Shown: one piece after another, positions 52,049-60,442 of the stretch
Layout: each line of letters begins with the position of its first letter
Position numbering within the stretch: the first letter of the stretch is position 1
Assembly (NCBI GenBank): GCA_019425655.1
Contig: NQWY01024828.1
Location: forward strand, 62,001 to 126,000
Origin: Rhizophagus prolifer
Lineage: Eukaryota > Glomeromycota > Glomeromycetes > Glomerales > Glomeraceae
Length of the DNA stretch: 64,000 nt
Direction of reading: 5' to 3'
The notes under the pieces: model-generated
Seen by the model: only the letters and a program-made list of their open reading frames with translations
What the model was told of the DNA's origin: nothing
The model's database searches: none
Position numbers and translations under genes: made by a program

Positions 52049-52906
52049 ATGGCATTTGATTGGTTTAAAAGAAAAACCCAAAACATTACAACTTCCACGG
52101 AAGACAAAAAAGATGTTCCAAAAGGTCTTTGGCATAAAACTCCAACCGGAAAAATTATAGAGGCGGAAGAACTTAAAGCGAATAATTTTGTATCTCCGGA
52201 AGACGGTTTCCATGTAAGAATCGGCAGCAGAGAATATTTCGATATGCTTTTTGATGATCAGAAATTCAAAGAATTGGATGCTGATGTGGAAAGTGTTGAT
52301 ATCCTGAAATTCAAGGATACAAAAACTTACACAGACCGTCTGAAAGAAGTGAAATCAAAAACAAAACTGACAGATTCTATCCGTAATGCAACCGGAAAAG
52401 TGAATGGTGTAGAAATGGTAGTTTCCTGTATGGATTTTGCTTTTATCGGAGGTTCTTTAGGTTCTGTAATGGGAGAAAAAATCAGAAGAGCTATTGATTA
52501 TTGTATCAAACACAAATTGCCTTATATGATTATCTGCCAGTCCGGTGGAGCGAGAATGCAGGAAGCAGCATATTCACTTATGCAATTGGCGAAAGTTCAG
52601 GCTAAGCTGGTTCAGCTTTCCGATGCCGGTTTACCTTATATCGCCTATTTGACTGACCCTACTTTTGGCGGTATCACAGCATCGTTTGCAATGACAGCTG
52701 ATTTGATTATTGCTGAACCAAGTGCCTTGATAGGTTTTGCGGGGCCAAGAGTTATCCGTGAAACGATAGGAAGAGATTTGCCTGAGGGCTTCCAGACATC
52801 GGAATTCCTGCAGGAAAAAGGATTTGTTGATTTTATCGTGAAAAGGACGGAAATCAAACATCAAGTTTCCAGAGCTGTAAAGCTTTTAATGCACGAATAT
52901 CATTAA
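52049..52906 (+). CDS. accD: Acetyl-CoA carboxylase carboxyltransferase subunit beta
   Basis: 285 residues with the crotonase-like core: [54 protein letters not shown] and [21 protein letters not shown], and ending KLLMHEY. The N-terminal zinc-ribbon region keeps its surroundings ([33 protein letters not shown]) but has no cysteines where E. coli AccD has four. With AccA, AccB and AccC it makes malonyl-CoA. A terminator follows. Confidence 0.95.
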   Translation: MAFDWFKRKTQNITTSTEDKKDVPKGLWHKTPTGKIIEAEELKANNFVSPEDGFHVRIGSREYFDMLFDDQKFKELDADVESVDILKFKDTKTYTDRLKEVKSKTKLTDSIRNATGKVNGVEMVVSCMDFAFIGGSLGSVMGEKIRRAIDYCIKHKLPYMIICQSGGARMQEAAYSLMQLAKVQAKLVQLSDAGLPYIAYLTDPTFGGITASFAMTADLIIAEPSALIGFAGPRVIRETIGRDLPEGFQTSEFLQEKGFVDFIVKRTEIKHQVSRAVKLLMHEYH

Positions 52907-52928
52907 TCCAAACAGTTAATAATTATAA

Positions 52929-52963
52929 AAAAACTCGCTCTCTCAAATCTGGGAGAGTTTTTT
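52929..52963 (+). terminator. Terminator after accD
   Basis: Imperfect stem AAACTCGCTCTC / GGGAGAGTTT with a T-run that directly precedes the next start codon. Confidence 0.6.
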
Positions 52964-53473
52964 ATGAGATTTGTAAGCATATTTTTCAGGACTTTAAAAT
53001 CATTGACCTTTAAAAAGCTCTTGAAGGTCTTTTCTATCGGATTAATGCATCCTTTATTTGCGTTCTTATATACTTATGCCAGTTTTAAGGCATTTACCAA
53101 AGCCAAAGAGCTTTATCCGAAAACCAATTCTAACAGCGGAAAAGGAAATGCATTCCGACACGCTTACTGGTGTTGCCTGATCATGATGTATTTCTGTAAA
53201 GTCTCATCACCAAATAAATCTCTGAAATGGTGCAAAAAACTTACAGATATGCACGAAGAATTGTTTCCGAATGAACCGTTAGAAACCAAAATGGACCTTC
53301 ATAATAACAGAGTCGGGATGGATTATTTTATGACGCTCGTTCCGGGAATCCATCGTCAGTTTTTTGAAAGCAGCTTTTTTATTGAGGAATTACAGAAGAG
53401 AACCGCAAATGCTGTTCTGATAACTGATACGGATCAAGACGTTGATAAAACAACGTTGGTGTATTTGGAATAA
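52964..53473 (+). CDS. DUF6973-like protein
   Basis: 169 residues. Basic N-terminal part with a hydrophobic segment (LMHPLFAFLYTYASFKAF). The core GKGNAFRHAYWCCLIMM, HEELFPNEPLETKMDLHNNR and VGMDYFMTL resembles the DUF6973 pattern (Asn-Ala-x-Arg-His-Ala and Asp-Leu-His-Asn-Asn). The His and Asp residues would suit a metal site, but no activity is established. The start codon is only at the end of the accD terminator T-run, so the promoter must overlap that terminator or translation begins further in. Confidence 0.68.
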   Translation: MRFVSIFFRTLKSLTFKKLLKVFSIGLMHPLFAFLYTYASFKAFTKAKELYPKTNSNSGKGNAFRHAYWCCLIMMYFCKVSSPNKSLKWCKKLTDMHEELFPNEPLETKMDLHNNRVGMDYFMTLVPGIHRQFFESSFFIEELQKRTANAVLITDTDQDVDKTTLVYLE

Positions 53474-53478
53474 TCAAA

Positions 53479-53502
53479 TTGACGACTCAGAAGAATCGTC
53501 AA
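53479..53502. terminator. Possible terminator between the DUF6973-like gene and metQ
   Basis: Stem TTGACGA / TCGTCAA with a ten-base loop between the two convergent genes; weak T-rich tails. Confidence 0.35.
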
Positions 53503-53531
53503 CTTAAAAAATTAGATATATAATAGAAGTT

Positions 53532-54332
53532 TTACCACGCTTTCACCGCTCCACCTTTGAAGGTTTGTTGCGCCGCAGATTCTACTTCCGGAGATTGGTA
53601 TGCTTGTACAAATTTTTTCACTTTTTCATCATTCTTATTATCTTCTCTTGCCACTATTAGATTGGCATAAGGCGAATCTTTATCTTCTTTGAATAATCCT
53701 TCTTTTTCAGGGTCAAGACCAGCTTGAGCCGCAAAATTATTATTGATAATTGCCAAAGCTACTTCTTTGTCTTCCAAAACCCTTGGAATCTGAGGTGCTT
53801 CCAACTCTAGAATTTTCAGGTTTTTCGGATTAGCGATAATGTCAGTTACTTTAGGCAACAATCCAACGTCATCTTTCAACTTCAAAATACCTTGCTTTTG
53901 TAATAACAATAATGAACGTCCGCCATTGGTCGGGTCATTAGGAATCACAATAGTTTGTCCGGGTTGCAATTCGGAAACTGATTTTATTTTTTTTGAATAA
54001 GCTACAATCGGGTAAACAAATGTTTTTCCCACAACTGCTAATTTATAACCACGTTGTCTGGATTGCTCTTCAAGATAAGGTAAATGCTGAAAAGCGTTCA
54101 CATCAACATCACCTTGGTTCAGAGCTTCATTCGGAACGACATAGTCATTAAAGGTAACCAATTCCACATCCAAGCCGTATTTTTCTTTCGCTACTTTTTT
54201 AGCAGCTTCGGCAATGTTTTGTTCTGGCCCGGTTGCGATTCCCACTTTCAGAACATTCGGATTCGATTCTTTTTTGCTGCAGGCTGATAATGTAATAATA
54301 GCTAATGCTAAAGTCAATATTTTCGTCTTCAT
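53532..54332 (-). CDS. metQ: Methionine ABC transporter substrate-binding lipoprotein
   Basis: 266 residues. Lipoprotein signal with LSAC at about 16-19, then the NlpA/MetQ fold: LKVGIATGPEQNIAEAAKKV, NEALNQGDVDVNAFQHLPYL, KSVSELQPGQTIVIPNDPTN, IINNNFAAQAGLDPEKEGLF and a C-terminal QTFKGGAVKAW. Third gene of the metNIQ operon. Ligand specificity for D/L-methionine is inferred from the operon. Confidence 0.94.
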   Translation of the reverse strand: MKTKILTLALAIITLSACSKKESNPNVLKVGIATGPEQNIAEAAKKVAKEKYGLDVELVTFNDYVVPNEALNQGDVDVNAFQHLPYLEEQSRQRGYKLAVVGKTFVYPIVAYSKKIKSVSELQPGQTIVIPNDPTNGGRSLLLLQKQGILKLKDDVGLLPKVTDIIANPKNLKILELEAPQIPRVLEDKEVALAIINNNFAAQAGLDPEKEGLFKEDKDSPYANLIVAREDNKNDEKVKKFVQAYQSPEVESAAQQTFKGGAVKAW

Positions 54333-54342
54333 TTTTTAAATT

Positions 54343-54996
54343 TTATCTATGATTGAATTTTTTTGAAAGAAAGTCTCCGGAAAGCTGAATAATGAAAACC
54401 AGTACGATTAATAATATTAGAACAGAATTCATTACTGCAAAATCATATCCGATATAACCGTATTGATAACCAACTTGTCCCAATCCGCCGGCACCAACTG
54501 CGCCGCCCATTGCAGAATATCCAACTAGTGTAATTAATGTAATACTCACATTATTAATTAACGACGGCAAAGCTTCTGGTAAAAGGACTTTTCGGATAAT
54601 TTGAAGTGGTTTTGCGCCCATTGCTCTCGCTGCTTCTATCAATCCTGAAGGAATCTCCAACAAGCTGTTTTCTACCAATCTTGCAATAAATGGAGCAGAA
54701 CCTACACTCAACGGAACTAGTGCTGCGGAAACGCCAATCGATGTTCCTACAATGGTTCTTGTGAAAGGTATCATCCAGACAATGAGAATGATAAAAGGAA
54801 TTGAACGGAAAATATTGACTATAATAGATACGATTTGGTGTGATATCTTATTTTCCAATAATTGGCCTTTTCTTGTGAGGAAAAGAAAAATTCCCGTCGG
54901 CAATCCTAAAACAAATCCGAAAAATCCTGAAACCAAGGTCATTATAATTGTCTCAATCGTCCCTTGAAATAACAAATTGATGATACTATCCGACAT
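54343..54996 (-). CDS. metI: Methionine ABC transporter permease
   Basis: 217 residues with five membrane helices. The MetI-specific coupling helix region ARAMGAKPLQIIRKVLLPEAL is well kept, and GYSAMGGAVGAGGLGQVGYQ ends the domain. It overlaps metN by 11 bases. Confidence 0.95.
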   Translation of the reverse strand: MSDSIINLLFQGTIETIIMTLVSGFFGFVLGLPTGIFLFLTRKGQLLENKISHQIVSIIVNIFRSIPFIILIVWMIPFTRTIVGTSIGVSAALVPLSVGSAPFIARLVENSLLEIPSGLIEAARAMGAKPLQIIRKVLLPEALPSLINNVSITLITLVGYSAMGGAVGAGGLGQVGYQYGYIGYDFAVMNSVLILLIVLVFIIQLSGDFLSKKFNHR

Positions 54997-56014
54997 AACC
55001 TAAAATTTCTGAGTTTACATATTCATTTTCTAAATAAACCAAAGCTTCATTGGTATTTTTTCCCTGCAATTCCAGAATCAAAATGCCGAAGTTCAGGTGA
55101 CCGACATACTCCAGTTGCGCACTGATAATCTTAGCTTTAACATTAAATTTCTCATACAGATTAATGATAACTGAACTCTGAGTTTCATTTCCGCTTATCA
55201 GAATTTTGACCAAAGGATTGTTATTCTCGCTGTCAATATTGCTGATAGAGTTCTGATAAATCGAAGGCAATTCTACATTCAAAGAAGCTTGTATAAAACC
55301 TTTCGTGATTTCTTTTTCCGGATGAATGAAAATCTGTTCTACTTTTCCTTGTTCCGCTAATTCGCCATTATCAATTACGGCCACTTTATCGCAAATACTT
55401 TTAATCACTTCCATCTCGTGTGTGATAAGAAGAATCGTGAGATTCAATTTTTGATTAATGGATTTCAGGAGTTGCAGGATAGATTTTGTGGTTGCAGGGT
55501 CAAGGGCACTTGTCGCTTCGTCACACAACAAGACTTTTGGGTCGTTTGCCAAAGCTCTCGCAATCGCAACTCTTTGTTTTTGTCCGCCGGAAAGATTCGC
55601 CGGATAATCTTTTGCCTTTTCTTTCAGTCCGACCAATTCCAAAAGTGAATCCACTTTCTCATTGATTTCCGACTTCGATTTTCCTTCCAATTCCAACGGA
55701 AATGCCACATTATCAAAAACCGTCCGAGATGACAATAGATTAAAATGCTGGAAAATCATTGCAATTTTTCTTCTTTCCAAAGTCAATTGAGCTTCGGACA
55801 ATTTTGTCAATTCTACATTATTGACAATCACTTTTCCTTCGTTGGGTTTTTCCAGAAGGTTCACGCAGCGAATCAACGTACTTTTTCCCGCACCAGAAGT
55901 TCCAATCACACCAAATATTTCCCCCTTTTCAACAGTCAGGGAAACATTGGATAAAGCTTGGATGATTCTATTTTTGATTATAAAACGTTTGGAAACGTTC
56001 AGCAGTTCAATCAT
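54986..56014 (-). CDS. metN: Methionine ABC transporter ATP-binding protein
   Basis: 342 residues. Walker A GTSGAGKSTLIRCVNLLEKP, Q-loop FQHFNLLS, signature NLSGGQKQRVAIARAL, Walker B LLCDEATSALDP and His-switch LITHEM. A NIL/ACT domain occupies about 265-342 and in E. coli MetN binds methionine to shut the pump. First gene of metNIQ, preceded by a leader with a short Met/Cys-containing frame and a terminator. Confidence 0.96.
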   Translation of the reverse strand: MIELLNVSKRFIIKNRIIQALSNVSLTVEKGEIFGVIGTSGAGKSTLIRCVNLLEKPNEGKVIVNNVELTKLSEAQLTLERRKIAMIFQHFNLLSSRTVFDNVAFPLELEGKSKSEINEKVDSLLELVGLKEKAKDYPANLSGGQKQRVAIARALANDPKVLLCDEATSALDPATTKSILQLLKSINQKLNLTILLITHEMEVIKSICDKVAVIDNGELAEQGKVEQIFIHPEKEITKGFIQASLNVELPSIYQNSISNIDSENNNPLVKILISGNETQSSVIINLYEKFNVKAKIISAQLEYVGHLNFGILILELQGKNTNEALVYLENEYVNSEILGYVG

Positions 56015-56030
56015 TTTTATTCATTAGTTA

Positions 56031-56067
56031 AAATAAAAAACCTTTCACATAGAAGTATGAAAGGTTT
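56031..56067 (-). terminator. Attenuator terminator before metN
   Basis: Stem AAAACCTTTCA / TGAAAGGTTTT with a CTTC-containing loop, followed by TTTTTTATTTT on the minus strand. Confidence 0.8.
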
Positions 56068-56087
56068 TCAAAATAAACACACTATTA

Positions 56088-56147
56088 TTACTTCTTCATA
56101 TATATTCGAAAAGTTAAATCGTAGCAACAAAACATTTTTTCTGACAT
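56088..56147 (-). CDS. Putative Met/Cys leader peptide of metNIQ
   Basis: 19 codons: MSEKMFCCYDLTFRIYMKK, start ATG at 56147, stop TAA at 56090-56088. Three Met (1, 5, 17) and a Cys-Cys pair, rare residues concentrated in a short peptide just before a methionine importer. The start is about 19 bases after the predicted transcription start. The stop codon overlaps the arm of a possible antiterminator. Confidence 0.5.
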   Translation of the reverse strand: MSEKMFCCYDLTFRIYMKK

Positions 56148-56172
56148 AATAGTGTTTTAAAAAAAGCCTTTG

Positions 56173-56203
56173 CAAAACTAAAAATTCAATTCATACCAAA
56201 CAA
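56173..56203 (-). promoter_or_regulatory. metN leader promoter
   Basis: On the minus strand, TTG (56203-56201), 20 bases, TAGTTTTG (56180-56173). Confidence 0.6.
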
Positions 56204-56580
56204 GTATAATTTGGATTAAATGATAAATGTCAGTTTTTTGTAATAATCGTTTGGGCGACTTAATCCGCCTGTAGTTTATCCTGAGCTTGTCGAAGGGCTC
56301 CCAAACCTAACGAAGTGGTTCGACGAATTCAATCTTTTCACTCCACTGCGTTGCGTAAAAAGGATTTCCGCTCAAGTCGGGTCGCGACAATTCGACTTCA
56401 AATTTTAGCATAACATTTACAGTGAAGTTTGTCATTCCGTAGGAATCTAAATATAACACGGTTTTTGTTGTTGACTCCTACGGAATGACAAAAGTGTGTT
56501 TATGGACTGCAAACAGTTTTAAAAACCAACTTCTAAAATCTCATATCTTTTCTTACATTTACTAAAAATTAATTTTCCGA
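56204..56580. other. Intergenic region with dispersed repeats
   Basis: About 380 bases between the met leader promoter and the Gate-domain gene. It holds the dispersed motif CCTGAGCTTGTCGAAGG (56278), a GC-rich mosaic (56320-56400: TTCACTCCACTGCGTTGCGT, AAGGATTTCCGCTCAAGTCG) and a perfect inverted repeat with 17-base arms TTTGTCATTCCGTAGGA (56428-56444) and its complement (56476-56492). No gene is supported. Confidence 0.55.
56428..56492. repeat. Perfect 17-base inverted repeat
   Basis: Arms TTTGTCATTCCGTAGGA and TCCTACGGAATGACAAA, loop of 31 bases. The ATTCCGTAGGAAT text is of the same style as the dispersed GAATGAC-type repeats of this window. Confidence 0.65.
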
Positions 56581-57981
56581 ATGGTTCTAAGCAGGATTTG
56601 GTCCGCCTTTATTATTATAGCAATTGCGGTTGCATCAATTAAATATTTCAGTTCAGAGAATTACAGCCAGATTTTTAATGATATGGTTGTAGGAAAAGGT
56701 GGCGACACGATTCAGATTTCGCAAAAACCTTTAGCTCAGATTTCTCCGGAAATTCAGAAATCATTATTAACCAATCCTGATTTTGAAGACAGTCACATTC
56801 ATTACAAGATGGATTCTCTTCAAAATGTCAAAACTTACAGAGTTGCCGAAACCGACGGCGTTATCGGAACCAGCGAAACAGCGGTTAATATCTGTCTAAA
56901 GTTGATTGGAATTATGGCTTTATTTATGGGATTTATGAGCATTGCCGAAAAAGCGGGCGGAATCAATTTCCTCAGCAGATTAATTCAGCCATTTTTCTCA
57001 AAATTATTTCCTGAAATTCCGAAAAATCACCCATCTTTCGGTCATATGATGCTGAATTTCAGCGCGAATCTTCTCGGTCTGGACAACGCCGCAACACCTT
57101 TCGGACTCAAAGCAATGGAAAGTCTCCAGACTTTGAATCCCGATAAAGACAAAGCCAGCAACGCCCAAATTATGTTTCTCTGTCTGCACGCCAGCGGATT
57201 GACGTTGATCCCGGTTTCTATCATTGCGATTCGTTCATCCATGGGTTCGGAAACACCGACTGATATTTTCCTGCCTTGTATGATTGCAACCTTTTGTGCA
57301 ACAATGGCCGCAATGATAATTGTTTCTATCAGACAAAAAATCAATCTTTTCCAACCGATTGTTTTAGCTTATGTTGGCGGGATTTCTGCAATTATTGCTT
57401 TGTTGGTAATTTACTTGGTTCAATTGAATAAAGAAGAATTAGATTCTTTCAGTAAAGTGATGAGCAACGGGATTATCCTTTTGATTTTCTTTGCGATAGT
57501 TCTTGGTGCAGTATATAAAAAAATCAACATTTTCGATGCATTTATCGATGGTGCGAAAGAAGGTTTTACGGTCTGTGTGAAGATTATCCCATATTTGGTT
57601 GGAATGTTAATCGCGATTTCATTGCTAAGAACGAGTGGCGTTTTTGATGTGATTATTGACGGAATGAAATGGGTTGCCAGCGCATCACATCTCGATACAA
57701 GATTCGTTGACGGATTACCGACCGCTTTGATAAAACCATTATCCGGTTCCGGAGCGCGCGGCATGATGGTGGATACGATGAAAACTTTTGGAGCTGACAG
57801 TTTTCCGGGAAAATTATCTGCGATTCTTCAAGGAAGTTCTGATACGACATTTTATGTTATTGCCGTTTATTTTGGTTCTGTTGGAATTAAAAATACAAGA
57901 TACACCGTTGGCTCGATGCTTTTGGCAGATTTGGTTGGTGTGATTACTGCGATTGTTTTGGCGTATTTGTTTTTTGGGTAG
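56581..57981 (+). CDS. Nucleoside-recognition (Gate) domain membrane protein, SpmA/SpmB fusion
   Basis: 466 residues. N-terminal membrane helix and a periplasmic-type stretch (about 35-105), then Gate domain one (KLIGIMALFMGFMSIAEKAG, GHMMLNFSANLLGLDNAATP) and Gate domain two (VCVKIIPYLVGMLIAISLLR, DGLPTALIKPLSGSGARGMM). The two halves correspond to the B. subtilis SpmA and SpmB proteins joined in one chain. Despite the name, the family is found in non-sporulating bacteria and may be a transporter or signalling membrane protein; its substrate is not known. Confidence 0.9.
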   Translation: MVLSRIWSAFIIIAIAVASIKYFSSENYSQIFNDMVVGKGGDTIQISQKPLAQISPEIQKSLLTNPDFEDSHIHYKMDSLQNVKTYRVAETDGVIGTSETAVNICLKLIGIMALFMGFMSIAEKAGGINFLSRLIQPFFSKLFPEIPKNHPSFGHMMLNFSANLLGLDNAATPFGLKAMESLQTLNPDKDKASNAQIMFLCLHASGLTLIPVSIIAIRSSMGSETPTDIFLPCMIATFCATMAAMIIVSIRQKINLFQPIVLAYVGGISAIIALLVIYLVQLNKEELDSFSKVMSNGIILLIFFAIVLGAVYKKINIFDAFIDGAKEGFTVCVKIIPYLVGMLIAISLLRTSGVFDVIIDGMKWVASASHLDTRFVDGLPTALIKPLSGSGARGMMVDTMKTFGADSFPGKLSAILQGSSDTTFYVIAVYFGSVGIKNTRYTVGSMLLADLVGVITAIVLAYLFFG

Positions 57982-57983
57982 TT

Positions 57984-58489
57984 GAGATGCAGGTTGCAAG
58001 TTTCGGGTTGCAGGTTCTGAAATTCGCTTACTAGATGTTGGTCAGAAGGAATGATTTTTTTATTTTTAAATAAGAATAAAAAAAACCAAATGAGTTATCT
58101 TAAATTAGATATTTACACGATATCGTTCGAACTTTTCATCGCTGTACATCAGTTGACATTTAAACTTCCAAAACACGAACTTTATGAATTGGGAAGCCAG
58201 ATAAGACGCTCTGCAGATTCTGTCAATTCGAATATTGTTGAAGGTTATGGAAGAAGAATTTACAAAGCGGACTATCTTAGGTTTCTGACAATGTCTCACG
58301 GAAGTTGTGATGAAACTACAAATCACCTTAGAAAAGTAATAAAGTTATACCCCGATATTGCGTCTGAATTTCAGGAAATTCTAAATAAATACTTGCTGCT
58401 GGGAGGAAAAATTTATAATTATGTAGAATATGTCAAGAATAATTGGCGTACCTAAAAACCTGCAACACGCACCTTGCACCTAAAAACTA
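57984..58489. repeat. Inverted-repeat flanks around the four-helix-bundle gene
   Basis: The gene at 58090 is framed by GATGCAGGTTGCAAGTTTCG and GGGTTGCAGGTT (57987-58015) on the left, and by AAACCTGCAACACG (58455-58468) plus CACCTTGCACC on the right; GTTGCAGGTTT-type arms are mutually inverted over about ten bases. The GC-rich, direct-then-inverted wording differs from the local sequence. Confidence 0.5.
58090..58455 (+). CDS. Four-helix-bundle protein (S23/IVP family)
   Basis: 121 residues from the ATG at 58090; an ATG 39 bases earlier is possible. The core LGSQIRRSADSVNSNIVEGY, then GRRIYKADYLRFLTMSHGSC and DETTNHLRKVI is that of the 23S rRNA intervening-sequence protein family. In Bacteroidota these occur as many free-standing chromosomal genes; the related Avd protein helps reverse transcription in diversity-generating retroelements, but no such element is near. 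Flanked by inverted repeats. Function here unknown. Confidence 0.82.
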   Translation: MSYLKLDIYTISFELFIAVHQLTFKLPKHELYELGSQIRRSADSVNSNIVEGYGRRIYKADYLRFLTMSHGSCDETTNHLRKVIKLYPDIASEFQEILNKYLLLGGKIYNYVEYVKNNWRT

Positions 58490-58881
58490 TGATTCAAGAT
58501 AAAGATTTTACTTTAAGATTAATTCGACAATTAACACAAGCCTTAGAAAAACTGCTTCTTGGAAAACCTGAAGAAAGTCTGATGCAAAAAGAATTAGATT
58601 TCGATTCTTTGATGAAAGATATTTTTAAAATTAATTTCAAAGAATTAGCTTCGAAATCAAAAGAAGATATTATCGAAATTGTAAAAGGAAGAGAATCCAA
58701 AGACTACGCAGATTATTATGAGATGCTGGGCAATATTTTTATGTTTCACTATCGATTAGAAGGAACAAAAGATTTTGCAGACAAAGCCAAAACATTCTAT
58801 GAATTATATCTGCAAACCAGCGGGATTTTCGCTTTGCCAATTATCAATAGAATCAACGAGTTGAATTCAATATTAAAATAA
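58489..58881 (+). CDS. Small helical protein, DUF6483-like
   Basis: 130 residues from the ATG at 58489; an in-frame TTG at 58474 would add five. Start MIQDKDFTLRLIRQLTQALEK, then mostly helical (LASKSKEDIIEIVKGRE, YADYYEMLGNIFMFHYRLEG), ending in a TPR-like segment (KAKTFYELYLQTSGIFALPI). The beginning resembles DUF6483 proteins of unknown function, with moderate resemblance only. It lies 33 bases after the four-helix-bundle gene, right after the right repeat flank. Confidence 0.65.
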   Translation: MIQDKDFTLRLIRQLTQALEKLLLGKPEESLMQKELDFDSLMKDIFKINFKELASKSKEDIIEIVKGRESKDYADYYEMLGNIFMFHYRLEGTKDFADKAKTFYELYLQTSGIFALPIINRINELNSILK

Positions 58882-58934
58882 ATTAATTTTGACCATTTTA
58901 GTAGGATTAAATAAAAAAATTATTCTTTTATTTG

Positions 58935-58942
58935 TATTTTTG
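58935..58942 (+). promoter_or_regulatory. -7 box for the alpha/beta hydrolase gene
   Basis: TATTTTTG, 20 bases before the ATG at 58963. Confidence 0.4.
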
Positions 58943-58962
58943 CGCGTTATCGAGTAAGCATT

Positions 58963-59724
58963 ATGATTTTTAAAACTAAAAAAGACACAAAATATACCTA
59001 TGTAGAAGCAGGCGAGGGTCATCCAATGGTGCTTTTGCACGGGTTGATGGGGGGCTTGAGCAACTTCGATAAAATGATTAATTTTTTTTCGGACAAAGGT
59101 TATCAGGTCTTTGTTCCGCAATTGCCTATTTATGATTTGCCAATTCTGAATACCAATTTAACATCAATTTCAAAGTTTGTAGCTAAATTCATTAAGGATG
59201 TTATCGGGAAACCTGTGACAATTGTCGGGAATTCTATGGGTGGTCATATAGGGCTGATTCTAACAACAACTCGCCCGGAACTAGTGAGAAACCTTGTTTT
59301 GACAGGGAGTTCTGGTTTGTATGAAAGGACTTTTGGAGACAGCTTTCCAAGAAAAAGCGACAAAGATTATATCAAAAAGAAAACCCAGGATGTTTTTTAT
59401 GATCCGATTGTTGCAACTGACGAATTGGTAGATGAGGTTTTTGCAGTTGTAAATGACAGAATGAAAGGCATCAAAACCGTAATGTTGGCGAGAAGCGCCA
59501 TCAAACATAATATGCTGAATGATCTTCCGAAAATTACTTGTCCAACCTGCATCATCTGGGGAAAACAGGATAATGTAACGCCGCCGGAAGTAGCCGAAGA
59601 TATGCACAAGTTCATCCCGAATTCTGAGCTGCACTGGATCGACAAATGCGGACACGCAGCAATGATGGAAAAGCCGGATGAGTTCAATGAGATTCTATAT
59701 GCATGGCTGCAAAAAGTGATGTAG
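58963..59724 (+). CDS. Alpha/beta-fold hydrolase
   Basis: 253 residues. Oxyanion-hole region VLLHGLMGGLSNFDKM, nucleophile elbow GNSMGGHIG (Ser near 93), acid in WGKQDNVTPPEVA and catalytic His in DKCGHAAMMEKPDEF. A lid with the sequence RKSDKDYIKKKTQDVF lies between. The substrate is unknown; the family includes esterases and C-C bond hydrolases. Confidence 0.88.
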   Translation: MIFKTKKDTKYTYVEAGEGHPMVLLHGLMGGLSNFDKMINFFSDKGYQVFVPQLPIYDLPILNTNLTSISKFVAKFIKDVIGKPVTIVGNSMGGHIGLILTTTRPELVRNLVLTGSSGLYERTFGDSFPRKSDKDYIKKKTQDVFYDPIVATDELVDEVFAVVNDRMKGIKTVMLARSAIKHNMLNDLPKITCPTCIIWGKQDNVTPPEVAEDMHKFIPNSELHWIDKCGHAAMMEKPDEFNEILYAWLQKVM

Positions 59725-59750
59725 TCAAAAATCAATAAAAACTTTTCAGA

Positions 59751-59806
59751 CCATTAAGAATTTGAATTTTTTAATTTTAAATAAATTTGATTCTTAATGG
59801 TTTTTA
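59751..59806 (+). terminator. Hairpin after the hydrolase gene
   Basis: Arms CCATTAAGAAT / ATTCTTAATGG around a 28-base AT-rich loop, followed by five T. The loop contains TAAATTTG (59782-59789), a possible promoter box for yihA. Confidence 0.5.
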
Positions 59807-59818
59807 AATTATAAAAAT

Positions 59819-60442
59819 ATGCAGATCAAAACCGCAGAATTTGTAAAAAGCAGCCAAAAATGGCAGGAATGCCCGGAACCAAAAATCCCGGAATACGCAT
59901 TTATCGGACGTTCCAATGTTGGAAAGTCTTCTCTTATCAATGCGATGATGAATCACAAAGATCTTGCTAAAACTTCGCAGACGCCGGGAAAAACACAGCT
60001 CATCAATCATTTTTTAGTGAATGAAAGCTGGTACCTTACGGATTTGCCGGGTTATGGTTACGCCAAAGTTTCCAAAAGTCTGAGGAAGGATTTTGAAAAA
60101 TTGATTACAAATTATATCCTGAACAGAAAAAACCTGGTTAATCTTTTTGTTTTGGTAGATATCCGTCATAATCCACAGAAAATAGATCTGGAATTCATGC
60201 AATGGTGCGGAGAAAGTGGTGTTCCATTTTCCATTGTTTTTACAAAAGCGGATAAACTGAAACCTGGTGCTGCTGAAAAGAATGTAGAGGTTTATAAAAA
60301 TGAATTGCTGCAGTCCTGGGAAGAACTACCGGATTTGTATATCACTTCTGCAGAGAAAAAGGAAGGCGGTGACCTGATCCTGAATTATATCCAGAAAACC
60401 AATGACTTTTTGGAAAAAAACAAAGTGAAATTTGATGAATGA
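59819..60442 (+). CDS. yihA: Ribosome biogenesis GTP-binding protein YihA/EngB (YsxC)
   Basis: 207 residues. G1 [16 protein letters not shown]2 [16 protein letters not shown]3 [13 protein letters not shown]4 TKADKLKPG and G5 TSAEKK. EngB is needed for assembly of the large ribosomal subunit. The next gene overlaps by eight bases. Confidence 0.96.
   Translation: MQIKTAEFVKSSQKWQECPEPKIPEYAFIGRSNVGKSSLINAMMNHKDLAKTSQTPGKTQLINHFLVNESWYLTDLPGYGYAKVSKSLRKDFEKLITNYILNRKNLVNLFVLVDIRHNPQKIDLEFMQWCGESGVPFSIVFTKADKLKPGAAEKNVEVYKNELLQSWEELPDLYITSAEKKEGGDLILNYIQKTNDFLEKNKVKFDE

Larger units (their letters stand above)
56015..56172 (-). promoter_or_regulatory. metNIQ transcription attenuator (leader with terminator and possible antiterminator)
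   Basis: On the minus strand from a start near 56166: a 19-codon peptide (56147-56088); an arm AGAAGTA (56095-56089) that shares bases with its stop codon; a matching arm TACTTCT (56057-56051) in the loop of the terminator CCTTTCATA / TATGTGAAAGG (56065-56041); then TTTTTTATTTT, 25 bases before metN. The perfect 10-pair stem ACACTATTAT / ATAATAGTGT (56155-56146 and 56088-56079) brackets the peptide, its 5' arm covering part of the start codon. The same plan is seen before lysA. The antiterminator of 7 pairs is short, so this is less secure than the lysA case. Confidence 0.55.

Noticed and set aside
56015-56203. SAM riboswitch before metN
   Set aside because: No SAM-I core or SAM-II pseudoknot motif could be recognised; the short Met/Cys frame gives a simpler account.
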